From Bacteroidales bacterium (lineage in GTDB: Bacteria > Bacteroidota > Bacteroidia > Bacteroidales > Muribaculaceae): a stretch of 17,907 nucleotides of DNA. The DNA is taken from the NCBI GenBank assembly GCA_019416425.1, contig DXXK01000044.1, positions 1 through 17,907 of the forward strand, given 5' to 3'. How positions within the stretch are numbered: position 1 is the first letter of the stretch; every line of letters begins with the position of its first letter. Below, piece by piece: positions 1 to 7,911 of this stretch. The translations under genes were made by a program, and so were the position numbers. Below the pieces are notes generated by a model. It made no database searches, had not been told where the DNA came from, and saw only the letters and a program-made list of their open reading frames with translations.

Positions 1-16
1 TATTAGGCAGGGGTCT

Positions 17-56
17 TTAACGACCTTAATGACCTTAATGACTTTACCACTTTAAC
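17..56 (+). repeat. Short degenerate 9-base tandem repeat upstream of the ftsY promoter
   Basis: Four to five head-to-tail units are visible: TTAACGACC (17-25), TTAATGACC (26-34), TTAATGACT (35-43), then the decayed TTACCACT (44-51) and TTAAC (52-56). The array ends 11 bases before the -33 element of the predicted ftsY promoter. No open frame fits it. The upstream gene lies outside the window, so it could also be 3' spacer of that gene. Confidence 0.6.
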
Positions 57-67
57 AAGCATAGATT

Positions 68-97
68 TTGATATCTACATAATTTTTGTTAATTTTG
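68..97 (+). promoter_or_regulatory. Predicted Bacteroidota-type promoter for ftsY
   Basis: TTG at 68-70, 19 bases, then TAATTTTG at 90-97 match the Bacteroidota primary sigma factor pattern TTG-N19-21-TAnnTTTG. Transcription would start near 103, giving a leader of about 200 bases before the ftsY start at 310. The structured segment 118-306 would lie wholly inside this leader. Confidence 0.65.
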
Positions 98-117
98 TAA
101 ATTGAAGAATTAGGAAA

Positions 118-306
118 GAAGTTGTTTAGACTTATTTTTTATTAACAGTTGCAGGATATTTTGTAGGCGATTCCGTCAATCGAAGAAGCTACGACCATTC
201 GGTCGGAGCTGATGAGACTGACGGAAGCGACACTAAAGATCCGCAAATGTTAATAAAAGAAAGAATAAACACTTCATTAATTTCGTAAATAAGTCTAAAC
301 AACTTC
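118..306 (+). other. Nested inverted repeats: candidate structured RNA leader of ftsY, or fold-back element
   Basis: A perfect 20-bp inverted repeat (118-137 with 287-306) encloses further dyads on the same axis: 138-147 with 248-257 (10 bp) continuing as 149-152 with 243-246, then 171-178 with 219-226 (8 bp), then a hairpin pairing 187-190 with 207-210 and 192-196 with 201-205 around loop ATTC. As RNA this makes one long rod with internal loops and a 29-base single-stranded bulge at 258-286. The outer helix ends three bases before the ftsY ATG, so it would cover the ribosome landing area. Alternatives are a 6S-like or other independent RNA, a small fold-back mobile element (no flanking target duplication seen), or an invertible segment (no good promoter found inside). 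The pairing is seen directly; the role is unknown. Confidence 0.6.
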
Positions 307-309
307 GAT

Positions 310-1302
310 ATGGGATTTAAAGACTTTTTCACCCGCAAGAAGAAAAACGAGGAGCAGATCCTGCAGGAGAAGGAGACTCTGAACAGCGGTCTGAACAAGA
401 CCAAGCAGAGTGTCTGGAACAAGATATCGCATGCAATCGCCGGCAAGAGCACTGTCGATGACGAAGTCCTTGACAACCTTGAGGAAGCGTTTGTCACCAG
501 CGATGTCGGCACCGACACCACACTCGAGATCATCGACCGGCTGCAGAAGCGCGTGGCCCAGGACAAGTATGTGGGCAGCGAGGAACTCCGTAAACTTCTG
601 GTGGATGAAATCACTCAGATGCTGGAGAAGCCTCACAACGGCGAGGATCTGGCCGACTTCGAGCTTCCCGACACCAAAGGCGAACCTTACGTCATAATGG
701 TGGTCGGCGTAAACGGTGTTGGAAAGACCACCACCATCGGCAAACTGGCACATCAATACAAGGAAGCCGGCTACAAGGTGGTACTCGGCGCCGCCGACAC
801 ATTCCGCGCAGCGGCAATTGACCAGCTAGACATCTGGGCAGAACGCGTCGGTGTGCCCATCGTTAAGCAGAAAATGGGTAGCGACCCTGCAGCTGTAGCA
901 TACGATACTGTCAGCTCCGCCAAGGCGCAGGGTGCCGACGTTGTAATCATCGACACCGCCGGACGTCTGCACAACAAGATCGGCCTGATGAACGAGCTTA
1001 CAAAAATCAAGAATGTCATGAGGCGCGTGGTTCCCGACGCTCCGCAGGAGATCCTGCTGGTTCTCGATGGATCCACAGGACAGAATGCCTTCGAGCAGGC
1101 CAAGCAGTTCGTCGCTGCAACGGAAGTCAACAATCTGGCCATCACAAAACTTGACGGAACATCCAAGGGAGGCGTAGTGCTGGGCATCAGCCACCAGTTT
1201 AAGATTCCGGTAAAATACATCGGACTCGGCGAGAAGATGGCCGACCTGCAGATCTTCCACCCTGATGAATTCGTTCGTTCATTGTTCGGAGACGCTATCT
1301 GA
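310..1302 (+). CDS. ftsY: Signal recognition particle receptor FtsY (SRP GTPase)
   Basis: FtsY docks SRP-ribosome complexes at the inner membrane and, with Ffh, hydrolyses GTP to hand nascent membrane proteins to SecYEG. The 330-residue product has a helical N domain (about residues 20-110) and a G domain. Visible motifs are the P-loop GVNGVGKTTT (133-142), DTFRAAA, DTAGRLHNK (from 215) and TKLDG (279-283). The long acidic A domain of E. coli FtsY is absent; instead there is a short lysine-rich N-terminus (FFTRKKK) suited to membrane contact. The start MGFKDFF fits the family. It heads a same-strand cluster with rimO one base after its stop. A structured leader lies directly upstream and may control translation. 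Identity is certain by motif. Confidence 0.97.
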   Translation: MGFKDFFTRKKKNEEQILQEKETLNSGLNKTKQSVWNKISHAIAGKSTVDDEVLDNLEEAFVTSDVGTDTTLEIIDRLQKRVAQDKYVGSEELRKLLVDEITQMLEKPHNGEDLADFELPDTKGEPYVIMVVGVNGVGKTTTIGKLAHQYKEAGYKVVLGAADTFRAAAIDQLDIWAERVGVPIVKQKMGSDPAAVAYDTVSSAKAQGADVVIIDTAGRLHNKIGLMNELTKIKNVMRRVVPDAPQEILLVLDGSTGQNAFEQAKQFVAATEVNNLAITKLDGTSKGGVVLGISHQFKIPVKYIGLGEKMADLQIFHPDEFVRSLFGDAI

Positions 1303-1303
1303 T

Positions 1304-2611
1304 ATGGCTTTCAGGAAAAACAAGGTAGACATAATAACCATGGGCTGCTCCAAGAATCTTATTGATTCGGAGCGGCTGTTCCGGCGTCTGGAAGCCAAAG
1401 GCTATGAAGTGGAACATGACGCCGAAAACCCGGACGGCGAGTACGTCATAGTCAATACTTGCGGATTCATAGGCGACGCAAAGGAGGAATCCGTAATGAT
1501 GTTGCTTGAGATCGGCACCCTTAAGACTGAGGACAAGATCGGTCACCTGGCTGTGATGGGCTGTCTGTCGGAGCGCTATCGCGATTCTCTCCCGGCCGAG
1601 ATGCCGGAGGTAGACATGTGGTACGGAAAGTTCGACTGGACCAAGTTCATCGATTCGCTTCCCGACTTGACCACCAACGAGAAACCACGCAGCTGGGAGC
1701 GCACCCTGACCACTCCCTCACACAGCGCGTACCTGAAGATCTCAGAAGGATGTAACCGATTCTGCGCTTTCTGCGCCATACCCCTGATTACAGGGCGCCA
1801 CACCTCACGCCCGATTGAGGAGATTGCAGATGAGGTCCGTGACCTGGTGGCAAAGGGAGCTAAGGAATTCAATGTAATCGCCCAGGACCTCTCTTCCTAT
1901 GGCATTGACTTATACGGTGAGCATCGCCTTGCGCAGCTGATTGACACCCTGGCGGAGATACCCGGCGTTGAATGGATTCGTCTGCATTATGCCTATCCTG
2001 CCGATTTCCCTATGGACATTCTGGACGTGATGTCGCGTCATAACAACGTCTGTAAATATCTGGATATAGCGCTGCAGCATATATCCGACAATCAGTTGGA
2101 ACGCATGCGTCGGCATATCAATAAGGAGGACACGCTTCAATTGCTGGAGGATATCCGTAAGCGAGTTCCCGGCATCAAGATACGCACCACGCTGATGGTA
2201 GGATTTCCGGGCGAGACAGAGCAGGATTTTCAGGAACTGCTGGAGTTCGTACGGACGCAGAAATTCGACCGAATGGGTGCCTTCGCCTACAGCGAGGAGG
2301 AGGACACATACGCTCAACGTCTGTATCAGGATGATGTACCCGAGGAAGTCAAACAGCAGCGTCTCGACACCCTGATGAGCCTTCAGGAGCAGATCAGTGA
2401 TGAGCTTACCTCGGAAATGGTCGGACAACGCGTGCGGCTGCTGGTCGACGAGAAAAACTGCGACCAGGCCATCTGCCGTTCGCAGTGGGATAGTCCTGAG
2501 GTCGATATGACATATACCGTCAACAACTGTGACGCTGAACCCGGTGAGTTCATCGAGGCTGAGATTACCAAAGCATACCCCTTCGACTTCGAGGCTCGTC
2601 AGATAAAATAA
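1304..2611 (+). CDS. rimO: Ribosomal protein S12 methylthiotransferase RimO
   Basis: RimO is a radical-SAM enzyme that adds a methylthio group to the conserved aspartate of ribosomal protein S12, using two iron-sulfur clusters. The N-terminal MTTase domain begins with VDIITMGCSKN (Cys15), with further cluster cysteines in NTCGF and MGCLSERY. The radical-SAM motif CNRFCAFC places its three cysteines at residues 150, 154 and 157. A TRAM domain with VGQRVRLLVDE occupies the C-terminal 65 or so residues. I chose the ATG at 1304 (435 residues, starting MAFRKNKVD). An upstream in-frame ATG at 1265 would overlap the last 38 bases of ftsY and add 13 residues unlike the family. Only one base separates the ftsY stop from this start, so translational coupling is likely. 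Confidence 0.95.
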   Translation: MAFRKNKVDIITMGCSKNLIDSERLFRRLEAKGYEVEHDAENPDGEYVIVNTCGFIGDAKEESVMMLLEIGTLKTEDKIGHLAVMGCLSERYRDSLPAEMPEVDMWYGKFDWTKFIDSLPDLTTNEKPRSWERTLTTPSHSAYLKISEGCNRFCAFCAIPLITGRHTSRPIEEIADEVRDLVAKGAKEFNVIAQDLSSYGIDLYGEHRLAQLIDTLAEIPGVEWIRLHYAYPADFPMDILDVMSRHNNVCKYLDIALQHISDNQLERMRRHINKEDTLQLLEDIRKRVPGIKIRTTLMVGFPGETEQDFQELLEFVRTQKFDRMGAFAYSEEEDTYAQRLYQDDVPEEVKQQRLDTLMSLQEQISDELTSEMVGQRVRLLVDEKNCDQAICRSQWDSPEVDMTYTVNNCDAEPGEFIEAEITKAYPFDFEARQIK

Positions 2612-2618
2612 GACAGTT

Positions 2619-3617
2619 ATGGTTTGCTCGTTCGCATATCGGTTGCCCGGCTCATCGCTGACTCACAGCGGATGTTCGGACCATTGCCTGGAACAACCGC
2701 AGGGTTCCGGATTCCTGATCTCGCCGTTCATCCCCCATTCCCCCATGATCTTCATTCCGAATGAGCATCATTGCGATTCCGATATGCTGTACAGGACTTT
2801 TGCGGAGAACGGTCCTGGAACCATGTTCCCGTTCCCGGAGAAATCGACTGCGATGGCCGAACATAAAGCGGAGATTGAGGAAATCATTAAGCTGGAAAAC
2901 GAGGGTGAGCTGACCAAGGCTGTCGCCGCTCGTTGTCTGGTCAACGCTGGACATGTAGATGTCAATGCCGCGTTCAAGGCGTTATGCGATCGATATCCCG
3001 ATGCGTTTGTGTTCCTCTTCTCCACACCCGAAAGCGGCACTTGGATCGGAGCGACTCCCGAACTCCTGCTCAGCAATCATGACGAGGAGATGAAGACCAT
3101 GGCCCTGGCCGGCACCCGCCCGGCGGACTCTGTCGGAGAATGGGATGACAAGAACATCAAGGAGCAGGCAGTTGTCACGGACTATATCAAGAGATGTTTC
3201 GGCATCAATGGACTAAATGTCAGGACCACAGGCCCTGTTACCGTACAGGCCGGACCTGTGGAGCACCTGCGAACCGAGATAAGCGCGTTGGCTCCCCAGA
3301 CTACCGATATTCTGCCATTGCTCGATGCATTGGCGCCCACACCGGCCCTGTGCGGTATGCCCCGCGAGCTTGCCGCCGAGACAATCGCCCGTTGTGAGAA
3401 TTTCCAGCGTGGCTATTACGGCGGTTTCTGCGGTCCATGGCACAATCCGGAGGATTTCGGCCTATACGTCATTCTCCGCTGTGCACGCGTTTCTCCTCAG
3501 GCTACCTGTCTGTTTGCCGGCGGCGGAATCATGCCTGACTCCGATCATGTCTCCGAATGGGACGAAACGGAGGCCAAACTTTCCACTCTCTCATCCATAT
3601 TCAATATGAATCGATAA
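2619..3617 (+). CDS. menF: Chorismate-binding enzyme, probable isochorismate synthase (menaquinone pathway)
   Basis: Probably converts chorismate to isochorismate, the first committed step to menaquinone. The 332-residue protein has the C-terminal features of the chorismate-binding fold: WIGATPELLLS, MALAGTRPAD, a KEQAVVTDYIK helix, PTPALCGMPRELA and RGYYGGFCG. The PTPAxxGxPR and RGxYGGxxG signatures are shared with isochorismate, anthranilate and aminodeoxychorismate synthases. The absence of any glutamine-binding partner and the short length favour isochorismate synthase. The N-terminus (FAYRLPG) resembles Bacteroidales members of the family. It begins seven bases after rimO and ends 18 bases before the M13 peptidase, so it is probably in the same transcript. 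No other men gene is in the window, which is unusual because in Bacteroides I would expect menD nearby. Confidence 0.82.
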   Translation: MVCSFAYRLPGSSLTHSGCSDHCLEQPQGSGFLISPFIPHSPMIFIPNEHHCDSDMLYRTFAENGPGTMFPFPEKSTAMAEHKAEIEEIIKLENEGELTKAVAARCLVNAGHVDVNAAFKALCDRYPDAFVFLFSTPESGTWIGATPELLLSNHDEEMKTMALAGTRPADSVGEWDDKNIKEQAVVTDYIKRCFGINGLNVRTTGPVTVQAGPVEHLRTEISALAPQTTDILPLLDALAPTPALCGMPRELAAETIARCENFQRGYYGGFCGPWHNPEDFGLYVILRCARVSPQATCLFAGGGIMPDSDHVSEWDETEAKLSTLSSIFNMNR

Positions 3618-3635
3618 CAACTAAATATTACCATT

Positions 3636-5675
3636 ATGAACAAAGCAGCCTTATTCTGCCTTGCTCTCAGCGCATTGGCCATGTCAGCCACCGCACAGGA
3701 GCATCTGAAGAGCCTCGACGGCAAGGGCCTGGACAAGAACATCTCGCCCAAAGAGGATTTCTACGGCTATGTCAACACCACATGGATGAACAACCATCAG
3801 CTGACTCCCGAATACAGCCGTTACGGTCAGTTCAACATCCTGAACGACTCCAGCAACAACCGCGTTCAGCGCCTGGTGATGGGTCTGGCGGCCACCAACC
3901 CCGCCAAGGGCTCTAACGCCTACAAGATCGCCAACATCTACGAGCTGGCGATGGATTCCGTACGCCGCAACCGTGAGGGCGCGGCTCCCATCAAGCCTCT
4001 GCTCGCCAAAATCGAGGGTACAGCTCCAGCCGATATGGATGAGCTGCTGATATGGATGCATCGCAATTACGGCTCCCCCTTCTTCTCGACAGGTCCTCAG
4101 GAAGACCTGGGCAACAGCAAGGTCTATGCCATGTACCTGGGCTCTGGCCGACTTGGCCTCGGCGACCGCGATTACTACCTGAAGAAGGACAAGAAGAACC
4201 AGGAGATCCTGAAGGCTTACGACAAGCTGATCCAGACCGACATGACCCTGGCCGGATACAGCAAGAAGGACGCAAAGCGCATCGCGAAGAATGTCATCAA
4301 GATCGAGACGCTACTGGCCGATTCCACCTGGTCGCGCGAGGAAAGCCGCAACATACCCGCCATGTATAATGTCCGCACCCTGACTCAGGTCAAGGATATG
4401 TATCCCAACATTCCGCTGGACAACTGGTTTGAGAAGACTATGAACATCAAGGCTCCAGAGACGCTGATCGTCACAGAGATCAATACCGTGAAGCAGGCCG
4501 ACAATCTGCTGAAATCGCTGACCGACCGCGAGAAGAAGGATTACTATCTGTGGGACCTGGTAAGCGGAGCAGCCGGAATGCTGAGCGATGACTTCGCCAA
4601 CGCAAGCTTCGAGTTCAACAAGGTGATGAGCGGCGTGCAGCAGCAGCGTCCCCGCTGGAAGAAGGCCCTCGGTGCCGTTGAAGGCGTGATGGGCGAGGGT
4701 ATCGGCGAGCTGTATGTCGAGAAATACTTCCCCGAGAGCTCCAAGGAATATATGAAGAACCTGGTGGAGAACCTGCGTACCGCCCTGGGCAAGCATATCA
4801 TCAACCTGACATGGATGTCCGACGACACCAAGGTTCAGGCCATGAAGAAGCTGAACAACATCACCGTCAAGATCGGCTATCCCGACAAATGGAAGGACTA
4901 CTCCCTGCTTGAGATCGATCCGGCCCTCTCCTATTTCGAGAACATGCACAACGCCCAGATGTGGGCTCAGGACCGCTATCTGGAGAAGTGGGGCAAGCCC
5001 GTCGACAAGACCGAGTGGGGCATGACTCCGCAGACCATCAACGCTTACTACAATCCCCTGGCCAACGAGATCGTGTTCCCCGCAGGTATCCTACAGGCTC
5101 CGTTCTTCGATCCGCAGGCCAGTGATGCCGAGAACTACGGCGGCATCGGTGTAGTTATCGGCCACGAGCTGACTCACGGTTTCGACGACCAGGGCTGCAA
5201 CTTCGACTTCGAGGGCAATATGGTGAACTGGTGGACTCCCGAGGATGCCAAGAAGTTCAAGGACCTGACCAACGGCCTTGTAGAGCAGTACAGCGCCGTT
5301 CAGATCTTCCCCGACCTGAAGGCCAACGGCGCGTACACCCTGGGTGAGAACATCGCCGACCACGGCGGCCTCCGCATCGCCCACACCGCATGGCTCGACA
5401 GCCAGAAGAAGAAGGGCGTGGACGTTACCGTTCCCGAGGCCAAGATCGACGGCTTCGATCCCGAGCAGGTGTTCTACATGAACTACGCCAACCTCTGGGC
5501 TCAGAACATCCGTGACGAGGAGGCCCGCAACCTGACTGTCGCCGATCCCCACTCCCTCGGCGTGAACCGTGTCAACGTGGCCCTGCGCAATCTGGAGCCC
5601 TTCTTCAAGGCTTTCAACATCAAGGCTGGCGACAAGATGTTCCGCCCCGTCGAGGAGCGTGTCATCATCTGGTAA
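3636..5675 (+). CDS. pepO: Secreted M13-family zinc endopeptidase (neprilysin/PepO-like)
   Basis: An M13 metallopeptidase that would trim peptides in the periplasm or outside the cell. The 679-residue protein starts with a signal peptide (MNKAALFCLALSALAMSATAQ, cleavage near residue 21). The N-terminal M13 domain runs to about residue 430; its early segment KEDFYGYVNTTWM is typical. The catalytic domain has ANEIVFPAGILQAPFF, the zinc site HELTH at 510-514 and the second zinc motif ENIAD at 571-575 (third ligand Glu571, with Asp575). The end, MFRPVEERVIIW, keeps the terminal tryptophan of the family but lacks the nearby cysteine seen in mammalian neprilysin. Length is normal. It closes the ftsY cluster and is followed by a terminator. 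No promoter is visible in the 18-base gap, so it is either co-transcribed or uses one inside menF. Confidence 0.95.
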   Translation: MNKAALFCLALSALAMSATAQEHLKSLDGKGLDKNISPKEDFYGYVNTTWMNNHQLTPEYSRYGQFNILNDSSNNRVQRLVMGLAATNPAKGSNAYKIANIYELAMDSVRRNREGAAPIKPLLAKIEGTAPADMDELLIWMHRNYGSPFFSTGPQEDLGNSKVYAMYLGSGRLGLGDRDYYLKKDKKNQEILKAYDKLIQTDMTLAGYSKKDAKRIAKNVIKIETLLADSTWSREESRNIPAMYNVRTLTQVKDMYPNIPLDNWFEKTMNIKAPETLIVTEINTVKQADNLLKSLTDREKKDYYLWDLVSGAAGMLSDDFANASFEFNKVMSGVQQQRPRWKKALGAVEGVMGEGIGELYVEKYFPESSKEYMKNLVENLRTALGKHIINLTWMSDDTKVQAMKKLNNITVKIGYPDKWKDYSLLEIDPALSYFENMHNAQMWAQDRYLEKWGKPVDKTEWGMTPQTINAYYNPLANEIVFPAGILQAPFFDPQASDAENYGGIGVVIGHELTHGFDDQGCNFDFEGNMVNWWTPEDAKKFKDLTNGLVEQYSAVQIFPDLKANGAYTLGENIADHGGLRIAHTAWLDSQKKKGVDVTVPEAKIDGFDPEQVFYMNYANLWAQNIRDEEARNLTVADPHSLGVNRVNVALRNLEPFFKAFNIKAGDKMFRPVEERVIIW

Positions 5676-5706
5676 CGTCTTTTTTCTACATAACTGCCAA
5701 AATATT

Positions 5707-5740
5707 ACCGCGGCCGATAATTCGGTTGCGGTTTTATTTT
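5707..5740 (+). terminator. Rho-independent terminator after the M13 peptidase gene
   Basis: 5707-5716 pairs with 5723-5732 as a 10-bp stem (two G-U pairs) around loop ATAATT, followed by TTTATTTT. It ends the ftsY-rimO-menF-pepO cluster. Its U-tract directly abuts the -33 element of the serC promoter. Confidence 0.85.
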
Positions 5741-5768
5741 GTCAAATTGAATATTTAAGCTATATTTG
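5739..5768 (+). promoter_or_regulatory. Predicted promoter for serC-serA
   Basis: TTG at 5739-5741, 19 bases, TATATTTG at 5761-5768. The predicted start of transcription near 5774 leaves a leader of about 30 bases before the serC ATG. The promoter follows the pepO terminator without a gap. Confidence 0.75.
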
Positions 5769-5804
5769 CAACAAGAAACTAATACACCTAAATCAGTTGG
5801 AGTC

Positions 5805-6872
5805 ATGAAAAAACACAACTTTTACGCAGGACCCAGTATCCTGACGCCGTACACCATCCAGAACACGGCCGATGCCGTTCTGAATTTCGCCGACACCGGT
5901 CTGTCACTGCTCGAGGTATCCCATCGTAGCAAGGAGTTCCAGGCCGTCGTGGACGAGGCTGTAGCACTGACCAAGGAACTGCTCCAGCTTCCCGAGGGCT
6001 ACCACGTGCTCTTCCTGGGCGGTGGCGCAAGCATGCAGTTCTGCATGGTTCCATTCAACCTGCTCAACAAGAAGGCCGCCTATCTCAACACCGGCACATG
6101 GGCAACAAACGCAATCAAGGAGGCCCGCATCTTCGGCGAGGTCGATGTAGTGGCCAGCAGCGAGGACACCAAGTTCAACTACATCCCCAAGGACTTCACC
6201 ATCCCCGCGGATGCCGACTACTTCCACTATACCAGCAACAACACCATCTACGGTACCGAGATCCGCAAGGACCCCGACAGCCCCGTTCCCATGGTCTGCG
6301 ACATGTCGTCCGATATCTTCTCCCGTCTGTTCGATGCATCCAAGTATGACATCATCTACGCCGGCGCGCAGAAGAACCTGGCACCCTCGGGCGTGACCAT
6401 CGCGATTGTCAAGGAGTCTGCCCTGGGTCATGTCAGCCGTACCATCCCCACCATGCTGGACTACCGCACCCACATCAAGAAGGGTTCCATGTTCAACACT
6501 CCCCCGGTACTTCCCATCTACTCCGCGTTGATGACGCTCCGTTACTACAAGGAGCAGGGCGGCGTTCCCGAGATGGAGAAGCGCGACATCGAGAAGGCCC
6601 GTATCCTGTACGATGAGATCGACCGCAACAAGCTGTTCGTCGGCACCGTGGCCGAGGAGGATCGCTCCATCATGAACGTATGCTTCGTGATGAAGCCCGA
6701 CTACGCCGAGCTGGAGAAGGAGTTCCTGGACTTCGCCACAAGCAAGGGTATGGTCGGCATCAAGGGACACCGCTCGGTCGGCGGCTTCCGCGCGTCGCTC
6801 TACAACGCGTTGCCCAAGAACAGCGTGATCGCGCTGGTTGACTGCATGAAAGAATTCGAGGCTAAACATTAA
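5805..6872 (+). CDS. serC: Phosphoserine aminotransferase SerC
   Basis: A PLP enzyme that converts 3-phosphohydroxypyruvate and glutamate to O-phosphoserine in serine synthesis; the same family also serves pyridoxal phosphate synthesis. The 355-residue protein opens with KHNFYAGPSILTP, the family hallmark. It has LFLGGGASMQFCMVPFNLL (phosphate and PLP contacts), the PLP lysine in AGAQKNLAPSG (Lys190) and the C-terminal GHRSVGGFRASLYNA substrate-binding segment. I chose the ATG at 5805. An in-frame TTG 39 bases upstream would overlap the promoter's -7 element and transcription start, so it cannot be used. The leader is A-rich without a Shine-Dalgarno sequence, as usual in this phylum. serA follows after 12 bases. 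Confidence 0.96.
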   Translation: MKKHNFYAGPSILTPYTIQNTADAVLNFADTGLSLLEVSHRSKEFQAVVDEAVALTKELLQLPEGYHVLFLGGGASMQFCMVPFNLLNKKAAYLNTGTWATNAIKEARIFGEVDVVASSEDTKFNYIPKDFTIPADADYFHYTSNNTIYGTEIRKDPDSPVPMVCDMSSDIFSRLFDASKYDIIYAGAQKNLAPSGVTIAIVKESALGHVSRTIPTMLDYRTHIKKGSMFNTPPVLPIYSALMTLRYYKEQGGVPEMEKRDIEKARILYDEIDRNKLFVGTVAEEDRSIMNVCFVMKPDYAELEKEFLDFATSKGMVGIKGHRSVGGFRASLYNALPKNSVIALVDCMKEFEAKH

Positions 6873-6884
6873 TCTCCGAATGCT

Positions 6885-7802
6885 ATGAAGATACTTGTAT
6901 TTACCGAGAAGCCTTTCGCCCCCGCGGCTGTCAAGGCTATCGAGAACACCGTCAACGCTTCCGGCAACGACCTGGAAGTGGTTGAGGAGGGAACACGCGC
7001 TGACCTTCTGGAGGCCATCAAGGATGCCGACGGCCTGATTGTCCGCAGTGACAAGATCACCGCCGATATAATGGACGCCGCTCCGAAGCTGAAGGTCATA
7101 GTCCGCGCCGGTGCAGGTTACGACAACATCGATCTGGAGGCCGCCACCAAGCATGGCATCTGCGTGATGAACACGCCTGGCCAGAACTCAAACGCTGTGG
7201 CCGAGCTGGTGTTCGGCATGATTATCATGATGTGCCGCAATCAGTACAACGGCAAGTCCGGTTCCGAGCTCAAGGGAAAGCGTCTGGGCCTTTATGCCTT
7301 CGGGCAGGTGGGCCGCAACGTAGCCCGCATTGCCAAGGGCTTCATGATGCAGGTTTCCGCGCTGGACAAGTTCGTTCCCGACGTTATGATGGAGGGCGAA
7401 GGAGTCAAGCCTCTTCATACCCCCGAGGAACTGTTCAGCCAGAACGATTTCGTATCGCTGCACATCCCCGCCACCAAGGAGACCAAGGGCTCCATCGGTT
7501 ACGATCTGGTGATGATGATGCCCAAGAATGCCGTCCTGATCAATACCGCCCGTAAGGAGGTAATCGATGAGCCAGGACTGATCAAGGCCCTGCAGGAGCG
7601 CCCCGACATCCGTTACGTCTCGGACATCAAGCCTGATAACGCCGAGGAGTTTGAGAAGTGTTTCGCAGCCCGCGTATTCTTCACGCCCAAAAAGATGGGC
7701 GCCCAGACTGCCGAGGCAAACTTCAACGCAGGTGTCGCCGCCGCCGAGCAGACTGTGGCTTACCTCAAGGATGGTTGGAATAAATACCAGGTGAATAAGT
7801 AA
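6885..7802 (+). CDS. serA: D-3-phosphoglycerate dehydrogenase, short ACT-less type with catalytic lysine
   Basis: Oxidises 3-phosphoglycerate to 3-phosphohydroxypyruvate with NAD, the substrate for SerC just upstream. The 305-residue protein has the D-2-hydroxyacid dehydrogenase layout: VRAGAGYDNID, MNTPGQNSNAVAEL, a Rossmann segment LYAFGQVGRNVA, VSLHIPATKETKG and the catalytic-arginine segment LINTARKEV. Two features mark the short Bacteroidota-type enzyme: there is no C-terminal ACT or ASB regulatory domain, so feedback inhibition by serine is not expected, and the usual catalytic histidine of TPHxGA is lysine in FFTPKKMGAQT (Lys269). The first glycine of the nucleotide motif is alanine (AFGQVG), which I believe is normal in this clade. 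It forms an operon with serC and ends at a strong terminator. Confidence 0.92.
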   Translation: MKILVFTEKPFAPAAVKAIENTVNASGNDLEVVEEGTRADLLEAIKDADGLIVRSDKITADIMDAAPKLKVIVRAGAGYDNIDLEAATKHGICVMNTPGQNSNAVAELVFGMIIMMCRNQYNGKSGSELKGKRLGLYAFGQVGRNVARIAKGFMMQVSALDKFVPDVMMEGEGVKPLHTPEELFSQNDFVSLHIPATKETKGSIGYDLVMMMPKNAVLINTARKEVIDEPGLIKALQERPDIRYVSDIKPDNAEEFEKCFAARVFFTPKKMGAQTAEANFNAGVAAAEQTVAYLKDGWNKYQVNK

Positions 7803-7826
7803 ACTTCAGAATAAGCCTCAGAAATT

Positions 7827-7860
7827 ACACCCGGCCTGAAAACAGGCCGGGTGTTTTGTT
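7827..7860 (+). terminator. Rho-independent terminator of the serC-serA operon
   Basis: A perfect 12-bp GC-rich stem, 7827-7838 with 7843-7854, closes on an AAAA loop and is followed by TTTGTT. It lies 24 bases after the serA stop. Confidence 0.92.
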
Positions 7861-7911
7861 GCACTATATTTAGGAATTTCTTCTTTTTTAATAAAAATAT
7901 CCCGATTTTTA

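Noticed and set aside
118..306. Invertible promoter as the main explanation for the ftsY upstream repeat
   Set aside because: No good TAnnTTTG promoter was found inside on either strand, a good promoter lies outside, and the inner nested helices are better explained by a folded RNA or fold-back element. Kept only as an alternative.
1265..1303. Upstream ATG extension of rimO
   Set aside because: The 13 extra residues are encoded by the ftsY 3' end in another frame, and the family N-terminus begins right after MAFRKNK.
5766..5804. TTG start for serC
   Set aside because: It lies inside the predicted -7 promoter element, so it would not be in the mRNA.
5904..7154. 416-codon open frame on the minus strand opposite serC and serA
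   Set aside because: It spans two clearly recognised plus-strand genes and their junction; its translation is low-complexity Leu/Val/Gly/Asp text with no motif. It is a by-product of GC-rich third codon positions.
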